Below, piece after piece: positions 9,182-16,887 of a DNA stretch of 64,000 nt. The stretch spans positions 1-64,000 of the forward strand of contig CAVYYD010000015.1 in NCBI GenBank assembly GCA_963772645.1, written 5' to 3'. Position 1 is the first letter of the stretch. Every line of letters starts with the position of its first letter. Position numbers and translations under genes: made by a program. Source of the stretch: DASSQJ01 sp963772645 (GTDB lineage Bacteria; Actinomycetota; Actinomycetes; Actinomycetales; Dermatophilaceae). The notes under the pieces were generated by a model that saw nothing but the letters and a program-made list of their open reading frames with translations, searched no databases and was not told the DNA's origin.

Positions 9182-9239
9182 CTTCAGCGGGCTACGGCTT
9201 CCCAACCCGTCTTCCGGTGAAGGTCCCGGCATCCGGAGA
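9182..9239. repeat. Copy B of the palindromic element, inverted relative to copy A
   Basis: Bases 9218-9239 are the reverse complement of 8027-8048 with one mismatch in 22. The far arm is shorter (CTTCAGCGG at 9182-9190), so the hairpin is weaker than copy A. It sits just downstream of the hemQ stop and upstream of the DUF559 gene, so it may double as the hemQ terminator. Together copies A and B frame the DUF559 gene. Confidence 0.7.
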
Positions 9240-9259
9240 AAAAGTTGGGTCCGGTCGGC

Positions 9260-9985
9260 TCAGCGCTGGCGGGCGACGAGGTCGCGCACGGCCACCCGGG
9301 GGCCGGTGTAGAACGGCACCTCCTCGCGGACGTGCCGGCGAGCCCGCGAGGCCCGCAGGTCGCGCATCAGGTCGACGATGCGGTGCAGCTCGTCGGCCTC
9401 GAAGGCCAGGACCCACTCGTAGTCGCCCAGTGCGAAGGCAGCGATGGTGTTGGCCCGCACGTCGGGGTACTCCCGCGCCATCTGACCGTGCTCGACGAGC
9501 AGCGCCCGCCGCTCCTCGTCGGGCAGCAGGTACCACTCGTAGGACCGGACGAACGGGTAGACGCACACGTAGTCGCGGGCCTCCTCCTCGGACATGAACG
9601 CCGGGATGTGGCTCTTGTTGAACTCCGCCGGGCGGTGCAGCGCCGCCACCGACCACACCGGGTCGAGGTGCTGGCCGTACTCGGTGCGCAGCAGCGCGTG
9701 GTAGGCCTGCTGGAGCGGCTCGATGCTCGCGGCGTGCCACCACACCATGACGTCGGCGTCGGCGCGCAGGCCGGCGACGTCGTAGGTGCCGCGGACGACG
9801 ACGTCCTCGGCGCCCAGCTTGGCGAACAGCTCCTCGACCTCGGCGGCCATCGCCTCACGGTCGGCGTCGCCAAGCGGCTCGGCGAGCGCGAACACCGACC
9901 ACATCGCGTAGCGGATGGTGTCGTTGATCTCGCGGATGCGGGCGGCGCCGGGGGTGCGGGGCGCGGGGCGGGCCTGGTCGCTCAT
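9260..9985 (-). CDS. hemQ: Coproheme decarboxylase HemQ (ChdC), chlorite dismutase family
   Basis: A 241-residue chlorite-dismutase-fold protein of the HemQ/ChdC type, which oxidatively decarboxylates coproheme to heme b using peroxide in Gram-positive bacteria. FNKSHIPAF contains the expected proximal heme histidine, and SYEWYLLPDEERR is the conserved tyrosine-bearing segment. The ATG at 9985 is preceded by GAGGAG 8 bases upstream. It lies 46 bp downstream of the hemY-type gene on the same strand, so the two penultimate and last steps of the coproporphyrin route are probably co-transcribed. Palindromic element copy B follows the stop. Confidence 0.93.
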   Translation of the reverse strand: MSDQARPAPRTPGAARIREINDTIRYAMWSVFALAEPLGDADREAMAAEVEELFAKLGAEDVVVRGTYDVAGLRADADVMVWWHAASIEPLQQAYHALLRTEYGQHLDPVWSVAALHRPAEFNKSHIPAFMSEEEARDYVCVYPFVRSYEWYLLPDEERRALLVEHGQMAREYPDVRANTIAAFALGDYEWVLAFEADELHRIVDLMRDLRASRARRHVREEVPFYTGPRVAVRDLVARQR

Positions 9986-10031
9986 CGGGGCTCTCCTCAG
10001 GGTGTCGGGGTACTCGGGGTGGTGGCCGGCC

Positions 10032-11462
10032 TCACGCCGTGGCGGCCGAGCGCAGGTGCTCGGAGACGAACCGGGCCGCGGCGCCCGCGGACGCCACGAC
10101 GGCCGGGATGCCGACCCCGTCGTAGGCGGCTCCGGCCACGGCGAGCCCCGGCAGGCCGGCGAGGGCCTCGCGGACCGCACGCACGCGGCCGAGGTGGCCC
10201 ACCGTGTACTGCGGCAGGCCGCCGCCCCACCGCTGGACGTGCGCGTCGACGAGCCGGGGCAGCGGGTGGCCGACCGCCTCCCCGATCTCGGTGACGGACA
10301 CCCGGACCAGCTCGTCGTCGGACCGCTGGAGCGCCGCCTCCTCCCCGGCCCGGCCGAGCGAGGCCCGCAGGTGGACCAGCTCGTCGGAGAGGGCGTCGGT
10401 CCACTCCCACTTGACGAAGCTGAAGGTGCTGGCCTTGATCGTCCGGCCGTCGACCGGCGGCACGAGGAAGCCCGACCCCGGCAGCTCGCCGAGCCCGGCG
10501 CGCTCGACGGCGAGGGTGACCACGGCCGTCGACGCCATCTCGACCTGGTCCAGGACGTCGGCGGCGGCCGCCGAGTGGGGGCGCAGGAGCCGGGCTGCGG
10601 CGGGAGGCGGCACGCAGAGGAGCACGGCGTCGGCGTCGACCGGCTCCGGCGTGGCGGCCGAACCGACGACGAGGCGCCAGCCCTCGGCGGTGCGCTCCAG
10701 GCCCCGGACCGTCGCCCCGGTGCGGACGGTCACGCCGCACGAGGCCAGCTCGTCGGCCACGAGGGTGGCGAGCCGGCCCACGCCGCCGCGGATGCCGGCG
10801 AACACCGGACGGGCCCTACCCCCCGGGGCCGGAACCGGGGGTGCGCCGGCCGGGCCGAGGAGGCTCTCGTCGCGCTGGGCCCGGGCCCACAGGGCCGGCA
10901 TCGTGGCCTCGAGCGAGAGTCGCGACGCCTGGCCGGCGTAGACCCCGCCGAGCAGCGGCTCGACGAGCCGCTCGACGACCGCGTCGCCGAGCCGGGTGCC
11001 GACGTAGTCGCCGACGGAGACGTCGACGGTCACCGGGCCGCCGGGCCACGGCTGCTCGCGCCGCACCCGCTCGACCTCCTCGTCGGTGAGGATGCCGCGG
11101 GCCGCGTCCGGGTCGGTGGGGACCCCCATGAGCGTGGCCCGGGGCAGCGGGCTGAGGACGCCGCGGGACCACACCGACGCGGCCGTCGTCGCGGGGGTGA
11201 CGAGGTCCTCCCCGACCCCGACCCGGGTCGCGAGGTCGACCGCCTCGGGGCGCAGCGCGAGCATCGCCTCGGCACCGACGTCGACGAGGTGCCCGCCGAC
11301 CTCCTCGCGCCGCAGCTTGCCGCCGACCCGGTCGGCCCCCTCGAGCACGGTGACCCGGGCGTCCGGGTGCGACGAGAGCACCTCGAGGGCGGCGGTCAGC
11401 CCGGCGATACCACCTCCCACGACGACGACGTGCGGACGGGCGGGGGGGGCCTGCGCGGACAT
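10032..11462 (-). CDS. hemY: Coproporphyrinogen III / protoporphyrinogen oxidase (HemY/CgoX)
   Basis: A 476-residue FAD-dependent oxidase. The N-terminal dinucleotide-binding motif is VVVGGGIAGLTAA, followed by RVTVLEGADRVGGK. The C-terminal FAD-contact region is GLAVAGAAYDGVGIP. Family members oxidise porphyrinogen to porphyrin. In actinobacteria with HemQ the substrate is coproporphyrinogen III, an assignment based on the neighbouring hemQ rather than on residues here. The ATG at 11462 lies 6 bases after GACTCT. It heads a hemY-hemQ unit and is divergent from the DUF4349 lipoprotein across 150 bp. Confidence 0.92.
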   Translation of the reverse strand: MSAQAPPARPHVVVVGGGIAGLTAALEVLSSHPDARVTVLEGADRVGGKLRREEVGGHLVDVGAEAMLALRPEAVDLATRVGVGEDLVTPATTAASVWSRGVLSPLPRATLMGVPTDPDAARGILTDEEVERVRREQPWPGGPVTVDVSVGDYVGTRLGDAVVERLVEPLLGGVYAGQASRLSLEATMPALWARAQRDESLLGPAGAPPVPAPGGRARPVFAGIRGGVGRLATLVADELASCGVTVRTGATVRGLERTAEGWRLVVGSAATPEPVDADAVLLCVPPPAAARLLRPHSAAAADVLDQVEMASTAVVTLAVERAGLGELPGSGFLVPPVDGRTIKASTFSFVKWEWTDALSDELVHLRASLGRAGEEAALQRSDDELVRVSVTEIGEAVGHPLPRLVDAHVQRWGGGLPQYTVGHLGRVRAVREALAGLPGLAVAGAAYDGVGIPAVVASAGAAARFVSEHLRSAATA

Positions 11463-11612
11463 GGTCCCAGAGTCTCACGGACCGCCGACGCACCTGCACC
11501 CGGGATGCCCGGTCCGGCCGGCGATCCCGTGACCGGATCGAGACCCCCGGCAGGGAACCGTCGGGCCGGCCCGCGCGCCCCACCGAGGACCGCCGCCGAC
11601 GAAGGAGTCACC

Positions 11613-12611
11613 ATGCGAAGCCCCACCACCCGGTCCCGTGTCGTCACGGCCTGCGCGGGCGCCCTGCTCGCGCTCGCCGCCCTCACCGCCTGCAGCGGAG
11701 GCGCCTCGGACAGCGCCGGCAGCTCCGCCGCGGCGAGCAGCGAGCTGCAGTCCTCGGCGCAGGACCCCGCCACCGCCCCGCAGCCCGGAGCCGACGCCCG
11801 GTCCCTGGCTGCCGGGGCCGCATCCGGCCACGGTGCCACCGTGGACCCGGCCGTCGCCGACCTCAAGGTCGTCCGACGCGCCGACCTCTCGGTACGGGTG
11901 CGGGAGGTCGAGGAGGCGGCGCAGCGGGTCCGGCAGATCGCCGCCGACGAGGGCGGCGTCGTGGAGTCGGAGAACATCTCCACCGACCCGGGCACGCCGG
12001 TCCCCACCCCGCTGCCTGCCTCGCCCGGGAGCGACGCGACGGTCACCCCGGCCGCCGCCGGCACCATCACCGTCTCGGTACCGGCCGACCACCTCGACGC
12101 CACCCTCGACCGGCTGACCTCCGTCGGCACGGTCCTCTCCCGCAGCGTCACCACGGACAACGTCACGACCCAGTACGCGGACACCGACTCGCGGGTGAAG
12201 TCGGCCCGGGCGAGCGTGGACCGGGTCCGGGCCCTGATGAGCAGGGCCGACAAGCTCGGCGACGTCGTCACCCTCGAGGCCGAGCTCTCCCGCCGCGAAG
12301 CCGACCTCGAGGCCCTCGAGAGCCAGCTGGCCAGCCTGAAGAACCAGGTGGCCCTCTCCCCGGTCACGGTCCGGCTCACGACGCCGGAGGCGCCGCCGTC
12401 GGTCGCCGGCACCGGCTTCCTCGCCGGGCTCGCCGCGGGGTGGCAGGCGTTCACCGGGTCGGTGACCGTGCTGCTGACCGCCCTCGGCGCGCTGTTGCCG
12501 TTCGCGCTCGCCGCGGCGGTCGTCCTCGTCCCCGCGCTGCTCTGGTGGCGCCGGCGCTCCGCCCGGGGCGGCGCCGTGGCCGTCCCGCCCCCCGCTCCGC
12601 CGGTCGCCTGA
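11613..12611 (+). CDS. DUF4349 domain lipoprotein
   Basis: A 332-residue predicted lipoprotein. The signal peptide ends at lipobox LTAC (cysteine near residue 27), followed by a Ser/Ala-rich linker. The DUF4349 core starts near residue 85 with VVRRADLSVRVREVEEAA, continues into a predicted coiled coil (about 195-245, rich in E, L, R, K and S), and ends in a hydrophobic helix (about 280-310) and a basic tail. It should therefore be tethered at both ends to the membrane. The function of DUF4349 is unknown; a coiled coil plus membrane helix suggests a structural or sensory role. Ribosome-binding site GAAGGAG lies 5 bases before the ATG. Confidence 0.85.
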   Translation: MRSPTTRSRVVTACAGALLALAALTACSGGASDSAGSSAAASSELQSSAQDPATAPQPGADARSLAAGAASGHGATVDPAVADLKVVRRADLSVRVREVEEAAQRVRQIAADEGGVVESENISTDPGTPVPTPLPASPGSDATVTPAAAGTITVSVPADHLDATLDRLTSVGTVLSRSVTTDNVTTQYADTDSRVKSARASVDRVRALMSRADKLGDVVTLEAELSRREADLEALESQLASLKNQVALSPVTVRLTTPEAPPSVAGTGFLAGLAAGWQAFTGSVTVLLTALGALLPFALAAAVVLVPALLWWRRRSARGGAVAVPPPAPPVA

Positions 12612-12662
12612 CGGCCCGGCAGGGCCGACCCAGGGCCGACCCGGCGCGGGCGCCGCGCCGGG

Positions 12663-13742
12663 TCAGCGGACGGAGGCCTCGTGGACCAGCTCGACGACGC
12701 GGGTCAGCACGTCCGGGTCGGTGGCCGGCAGCACGCCGTGCCCGAGGTTGAAGACGTGCCCGGGGGCGGCCCGACCCTCGTCGACGATCTCGCGGACGCG
12801 CCGCTCGAGGGCCTCCCACGGGGCGAAGAGCAGCGCGGGGTCGAGGTTGCCCTGCACGGCGTAGCGGCCGCCGAGGCGCTCGAGGGCGTCGGTGAGCGAG
12901 ACGCGGTAGTCGACCCCCACCACCTCGGCGCCCGCCTCGCCCATGAGGGCGAGCAGCTCGCCGGTGCCGACGCCGAAGTGGATCCGCGGCACGCCGAGGT
13001 CGGCGACCGCGGCGAGCGCCGTCGCCGAGTGGCCCTGCACGAACGTCGCGTAGTCGCGGCGGCTCAGCGCACCGGCCCAGGAGTCGAAGAGCTGTACCGC
13101 GGACGCGCCGGCCTCGGCCTGGACGCGGAGGAAGGCGCCGGAGACCTGCGCGAGCCGGGCACACAGGTCGTTCCACAGCCCGGGGTCGCCGTGCATGAGC
13201 GCCTTGGTGTGCTCGTGGTTGCGCGAGGGACCGCCCTCGACGAGGTAGGAGGCGAGGGTGAACGGGGCGCCGGCGAAGCCGATGAGCGGGGTCGGCCCGA
13301 GCTCGGCGGTGAGCAGGCGCACCGACTCGGCGATGTCGGGCACCAGGTCCGGGGTCAGCTCGGGGCAGCCGGTCGAGGTCGGCGCTGGTGCGGAAGGGCT
13401 CGGCGACGACCGGGCCGACCCCCGGGACGATGTCCAGGTCGACCCCGACCGCGGCGAGCGGCACGACGATGTCGGAGAAGAAGATCGCGGCGTCGACGCC
13501 GTGCCGGCGCACCGGCTGGAGGGTGATCTCGGTGACGAGGTCGGGGCGGCGGCAGGACTCGAGCATCCCGACGCCCTTCGCGCACCTTGCGGTACTCCGG
13601 CAGCGAGCGGCCGGCCTGGCGCATGAACCAGACGGGGGTGTACGGGACCGTCCTCGCCGCGCGTGGCGCGGACGAGGACCGACTCGGAGGGGGATGCCGG
13701 GGGTGCGCCGGCGCCGGCGGCCGCGGTGTCGTGGGGGGTCAC
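12663..13742 (-). CDS. hemE: Uroporphyrinogen decarboxylase HemE, three +1 frameshifts in this sequence
   Basis: HemE converts uroporphyrinogen III to coproporphyrinogen III. After correction the protein has about 358 residues with the signature motifs WFMRQAGRSLPEYR, VRRHGVDAAIFFSDI, YLVEGGPSRNHEHTK and FNLGHGVLP. Frame changes sit near 13656, 13580 and 13368, each cured by removing one base. An intact hemE is normally needed for heme, and hemY, hemQ and hemH are intact here, so these are probably sequence errors. The GTG at 13742 is preceded by GGGAGG 10 bases upstream. The reading frame upstream is continuous with the EamA transporter gene, with no stop between them. Confidence 0.85.
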   Translation of the reverse strand: MTPHDTAAAGAGAPPASPSESVLVRATRGEDGPVHPRLVHAPGRPLAAGVPQGARRASGCSSPAAAPTSSPRSPSSRCAGTASTPRSSSPTSSCRSPRSGSTWTSSRGSARSSPSPSAPAPTSTGCPELTPDLVPDIAESVRLLTAELGPTPLIGFAGAPFTLASYLVEGGPSRNHEHTKALMHGDPGLWNDLCARLAQVSGAFLRVQAEAGASAVQLFDSWAGALSRRDYATFVQGHSATALAAVADLGVPRIHFGVGTGELLALMGEAGAEVVGVDYRVSLTDALERLGGRYAVQGNLDPALLFAPWEALERRVREIVDEGRAAPGHVFNLGHGVLPATDPDVLTRVVELVHEASVR

Positions 13743-14636
13743 GGTCCGACATCCTCCCACCGCACCCGGCGGGCATCGGCATCCCTCGACGCGCCGGGCC
13801 CCGGGCGGCCGGTCGAGCGCGATGAGGGCCGCCCCGCCCACCGCGAGGACGATGCCGACCCGTTGGATGCCGCGCAGCCGCTCCCCGACGAGGATGCGGG
13901 CGAGCAGCGCGGTGACGACCGGGTAGAGGGACCCGAGCACCGCCGCGAGGCTCACCTGGCCGGACGACGAGGCGACCGCGAACATCGCGTTGGCGGTGAG
14001 GTCGCCCGAGCCGATGAGGAGCAGTGCCGGCGTCTCCCGCACCGTCACCCCGCCCACCGACCGGGCGAGCAGCGCGACGACGAGCAGGACCGTCACCGAG
14101 GTGACCCGCATCCCCCAGAGGGTCATCAGGGTCGACTCGCGGGCACCGCGGTCGAGGAAGAACAGGGCGAGCCCGAACCCGAGGGCCGCGCAGGCAGCGA
14201 GGACCACCGGGCGCGGCGAGACCGCGCCGCTCAGCTCCGGGCCCGAGGCGAGGGCGACCCCGCAGGTCGCGACGGCCATCCCCGCCCACGCCCACGGCGA
14301 CGGCTGGTCGCCGGTCGCGACGCCGAGAGCCACCGGCACGACCGCCCCGAGCGCGGCGATCGGTGCCACGACACCCATCGTCCCCGCGGAGAGCGCGGTG
14401 TAGAAGCAGACGAGCCCGCTGGTGCCGGCCAGCCCGGCGGCGACGGCCCACACCGGCCACCCCGACCACGTGATGCTCGACCAGCGGACCGCGACGACGA
14501 CGGTGAGGACGAGCAGCGCCAGGCCCTGGGTCCACCCCACCACCGCCACCGCCGGGCGGCGCCTGGAGGCCAGGCCGGCGAAGAAGTCGGAGGTCCCCCA
14601 GGCCACCGACGAGCCCAGCGCGAGAAGACTCAGCAC
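13739..14636 (-). CDS. EamA/DMT-type membrane transporter; end uncertain
   Basis: About 290-298 residues with ten regularly spaced hydrophobic helices, two EamA repeats and motifs such as GLVCFYTALSAG and AAVLGSLYPVVTALLARI(L). These proteins export metabolites; the substrate cannot be read from sequence. The GTG start at 14636 has TAGCCT 6 bases upstream. In the frame as given there is no stop before hemE, giving an apparent transporter-HemE fusion. A single +1 slip near the end would instead reach TGA at 13739-13741, overlapping the hemE GTG as GTGA. I favour that end because the neighbouring hemE slips are also +1. Confidence 0.75.
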
Positions 14637-14642
14637 CGACGC

Positions 14643-14710
14643 AGGCTACCGACGACCTGCCCCCGGCCCGGCGTGCCCTCACGACGTGGGACGTCGGCCC
14701 GGCCTACATT
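14643..14710. promoter_or_regulatory. Divergent promoter region, EamA transporter / DUF3000
   Basis: On the minus strand TAGCCT (14643-14648) ends 6 bases before the GTG at 14636. On the plus strand TACATT (14705-14710) ends 6 bases before the GTG at 14717. Both suggest leaderless transcription. No convincing -35 is seen. Confidence 0.4.
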
Positions 14711-14716
14711 GGCGCC

Positions 14717-15301
14717 GTGGCCAGCCGCACCGTCTCCGGTCGCGAGTCGCCGGACTTCGCCCGCGCTCTCGAGGAGATCCACCGTGCGCGGCTGCGTCCG
14801 GAGGTGCGCCTCACCGAGGTCCCCGCCCCCCAGCGGATCGCCCCGTACGCGGTGGCGATGACCGCCGACGTCCTCGACCCGCGCGACCACGACGACGAGC
14901 TCGCGTCGGGGCGGTTCGTCCTCCTGCACGACCCGTCGGCCCCCGAGCCGTGGGGCGGGCAGTGGCGGGCGGTCACGTTCGCCCGGGCCGAGCTCGAGGC
15001 CGAGTTCGCCAGCGACCCGCTGCTCGGCGAGGTCGGCTGGAGCTGGCTCACCGACGCCCTCGAGGCGCGGGGCGTCGCGTACGCCGCCCCGGCCGGGACG
15101 GTCACCCGCGTGGTGTCCGAGAGCTTCGGCGGCCTCGCCGACCGGCCGCCGACCGTGGAGATGGAGGTGCGCGCCTCCTGGACCCCGCTCGGGCCCGAGG
15201 TGGGTGAGCACCTCTCGGCCTGGTCGGACCTGCTGTGCACCATCGCCGGCCTGCCCCCGCTGCCCGAGGGTGTCGTCGCCCTGCCCGGACCCCGGCGCTG
15301 A
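14717..15301 (+). CDS. DUF3000 family protein
   Basis: This 194-residue protein matches the actinobacterial DUF3000 family in length and in the motifs IAPYAVAMTADV, GRFVLLHDPSAPEPW and EVGWSWLTDALEARG. The function is unknown. Gene order matters more than sequence here: DUF3000 genes usually sit directly upstream of an RNase D-like gene. Here the stop TGA is followed without a gap by the ATG of that gene, so translation is almost certainly coupled. The GTG start follows a TACATT -10-like element by 6 bases. Confidence 0.88.
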   Translation: MASRTVSGRESPDFARALEEIHRARLRPEVRLTEVPAPQRIAPYAVAMTADVLDPRDHDDELASGRFVLLHDPSAPEPWGGQWRAVTFARAELEAEFASDPLLGEVGWSWLTDALEARGVAYAAPAGTVTRVVSESFGGLADRPPTVEMEVRASWTPLGPEVGEHLSAWSDLLCTIAGLPPLPEGVVALPGPRR

Positions 15302-16540
15302 ATGACCGGCACGACCCCGCCCCCCGACGCCGCGGACGAGCCCGCGACCGAGGCGCCCGTACCCCTCGAGGAGCCGGCCGAGGGCGTCCCGCAGGTCGTC
15401 GAGACCGAGCGCCGCCTCGACGAGGCCGCCGCCGCGGTCGCTGCGGGCGAGGGGCCGGTCGCCATCGACGCCGAGCGTGCCTCGGGCTACCGCTACGGCC
15501 AGCGCGCCTACCTCGTCCAGGTCCGCCGGGAGGGCTCGGGTACCTGGCTCATCGACCCGGTCGCGGTCCCCGACCTCGCGCCGCTGGCCGAGGCCATCGG
15601 CCCGGCCGAGTGGATCCTGCACGCCGCCACCCAGGACCTCGCCTGCCTCGCCGAGGTCGGGCTGCGCCCCCGCCAGCTCTTCGACACCGAGCTGGCCGCG
15701 CGCATCCTCGGCCTGCCCCGGGTCGGCCTCGCCGCGGTCGTCGAGCACTACCTCGGGCTGCGCCTGGCCAAGGAGCACTCCGCCGTCGACTGGTCCACCC
15801 GCCCGCTGCCCGAGCCCTGGCTGCGGTACGCGGCGCTCGACGTGGAGGTGCTCGGCGAGCTGCGCAACCTCATGGGGGTCGACCTCGCCGCCCAGGGCAA
15901 GGCCGAGTGGGCCCGCCAGGAGTTCGCCGCCCTGCTGACCTGGTCCCCCACCGAACGCGTCGACCCGTGGCGGCGCACCTCCGGGATCAACACCCTGCGC
16001 TCCCGCCGGGCCGTCGCCGTGGTCCGCGAGCTCTGGTACGCCCGCGACGACATCGCTCGGGAGCGCGACACCGCGATCGGCCGGGTGCTGCCCGACGCCG
16101 CGCTCATCGACATCGCCCGGGCCTCCCCCGCCGGCCCAGCCGACCTGCCCGGGGGGCACCGTGCCATCGCCCGCTACGGGCGACAGTGGGTCGAGGCGGT
16201 CCGTCGGGCCCAGGCCGTGCCCGAGGACCAGCTTCCCCCGCGCTCGCTGCCGCCCGACGGCCCACCCCCGCCCCGGGTCTGGGCCGACAAGAACCCGGTC
16301 GCCGCGGCCCGGCTCTCCGCGACGCGTGCGGCGCTCACCGTGTTCGCGCAGGAGCACGGCGTCCCGGTCGAGAACGTCTGCTCCCCCGACCCGCTGCGCC
16401 GCGTCGTCTGGTCCCCACCCGAGCCGCCCGACGCACCGGCGTTCGCGGCCGCCCTGACCGCCCACGGGGTGCGGCCGTGGCAGGCCGAGATCGTCGCCCC
16501 CATGCTCGCCGAGGCCTTCACCGCACACCCCGGCGGCTGA
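15302..16540 (+). CDS. rnd: Ribonuclease D-like 3'-5' exonuclease with HRDC domain
   Basis: A 412-residue protein. The DEDDy exonuclease domain occupies about residues 45-205, with AIDAERASGYRYGQRA carrying the first Asp and Glu, HAATQDLACL the second Asp, and LRYAALDVEVL the Tyr and final Asp. An HRDC domain follows at about 240-320 (RAVAVVRELWYARDDIARERD). RNase D trims stable RNA 3' ends. The N-terminal 30 residues are acidic and Pro-rich. The ATG directly abuts the DUF3000 stop. All catalytic residues are present. Confidence 0.92.
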   Translation: MTGTTPPPDAADEPATEAPVPLEEPAEGVPQVVETERRLDEAAAAVAAGEGPVAIDAERASGYRYGQRAYLVQVRREGSGTWLIDPVAVPDLAPLAEAIGPAEWILHAATQDLACLAEVGLRPRQLFDTELAARILGLPRVGLAAVVEHYLGLRLAKEHSAVDWSTRPLPEPWLRYAALDVEVLGELRNLMGVDLAAQGKAEWARQEFAALLTWSPTERVDPWRRTSGINTLRSRRAVAVVRELWYARDDIARERDTAIGRVLPDAALIDIARASPAGPADLPGGHRAIARYGRQWVEAVRRAQAVPEDQLPPRSLPPDGPPPPRVWADKNPVAAARLSATRAALTVFAQEHGVPVENVCSPDPLRRVVWSPPEPPDAPAFAAALTAHGVRPWQAEIVAPMLAEAFTAHPGG

Positions 16541-16599
16541 CCGACCCCGAGGGCCGCCCTCGGCCAGCGCCACCCCACCGACGAGAGGAGCGACCCGCG

Positions 16600-16766
16600 C
16601 GGATCGCCCTGGCCAGCGTGGTCGTCGCCGACCAGGCCACCGCCCACGACGTCTACACTCGCGTCCTCGGCGTGCGGACCGAGCACGACGTCCCGATCGC
16701 GGTCTCGCGATCCTCGACGACACCTGCGGCAACCTCGTCCAGCTGATGGCTCCCGCCGGGGCCTGA
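16600..16766 (+). pseudogene. Glyoxalase/VOC family remnant with internal deletion
   Basis: A ribosome-binding site GAGAGGAG (16583-16590) is followed by codons for RIALASVVVADQ and VYTRVLGVRTEHDVPI, the N-terminal beta strand and helix of a VOC-superfamily protein. It then jumps to ILDDTCGNLVQLM and a stop at 16764. The joined pieces span only about 55 codons of the ~130 expected, no start codon stands where the Met should be, and the frame changes at the junction near 16705. This looks like a genuine deletion relic, unlike the single-base slips elsewhere. Confidence 0.7.
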
Positions 16767-16808
16767 GCCCGCGGGGTGACGACGGTCACCGCACCCCACC
16801 CCTCGTTG

Positions 16809-16826
16809 ACTAAGCGCTCGCTTAGT
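16809..16826. promoter_or_regulatory. TetR-type operator palindrome upstream of fadA
   Basis: ACTAAGCG-CT-CGCTTAGT is a perfect 8-bp inverted repeat with a 2-bp spacer, lying 62 bp upstream of the fadA GTG. A TTGACT (16806-16811) overlaps its left end and TACGAT (16826-16831) its right end, although their 14-bp spacing is short for a promoter. The position suits a repressor that blocks RNA polymerase. A TetR gene lies just beyond the operon, but no copy of this palindrome occurs in front of it. Confidence 0.65.
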
Positions 16827-16887
16827 ACGATGGGCAGCGGTCCGGCGTGCCCGGGCTCCACCCGTTCCCGACCAGGGAGGCCACCTC

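Noticed and set aside
12663..14636. True EamA-HemE fusion protein
   Set aside because: It depends on sequence with several +1 slips nearby. One further slip restores a normal GTGA border, so I annotate two genes.
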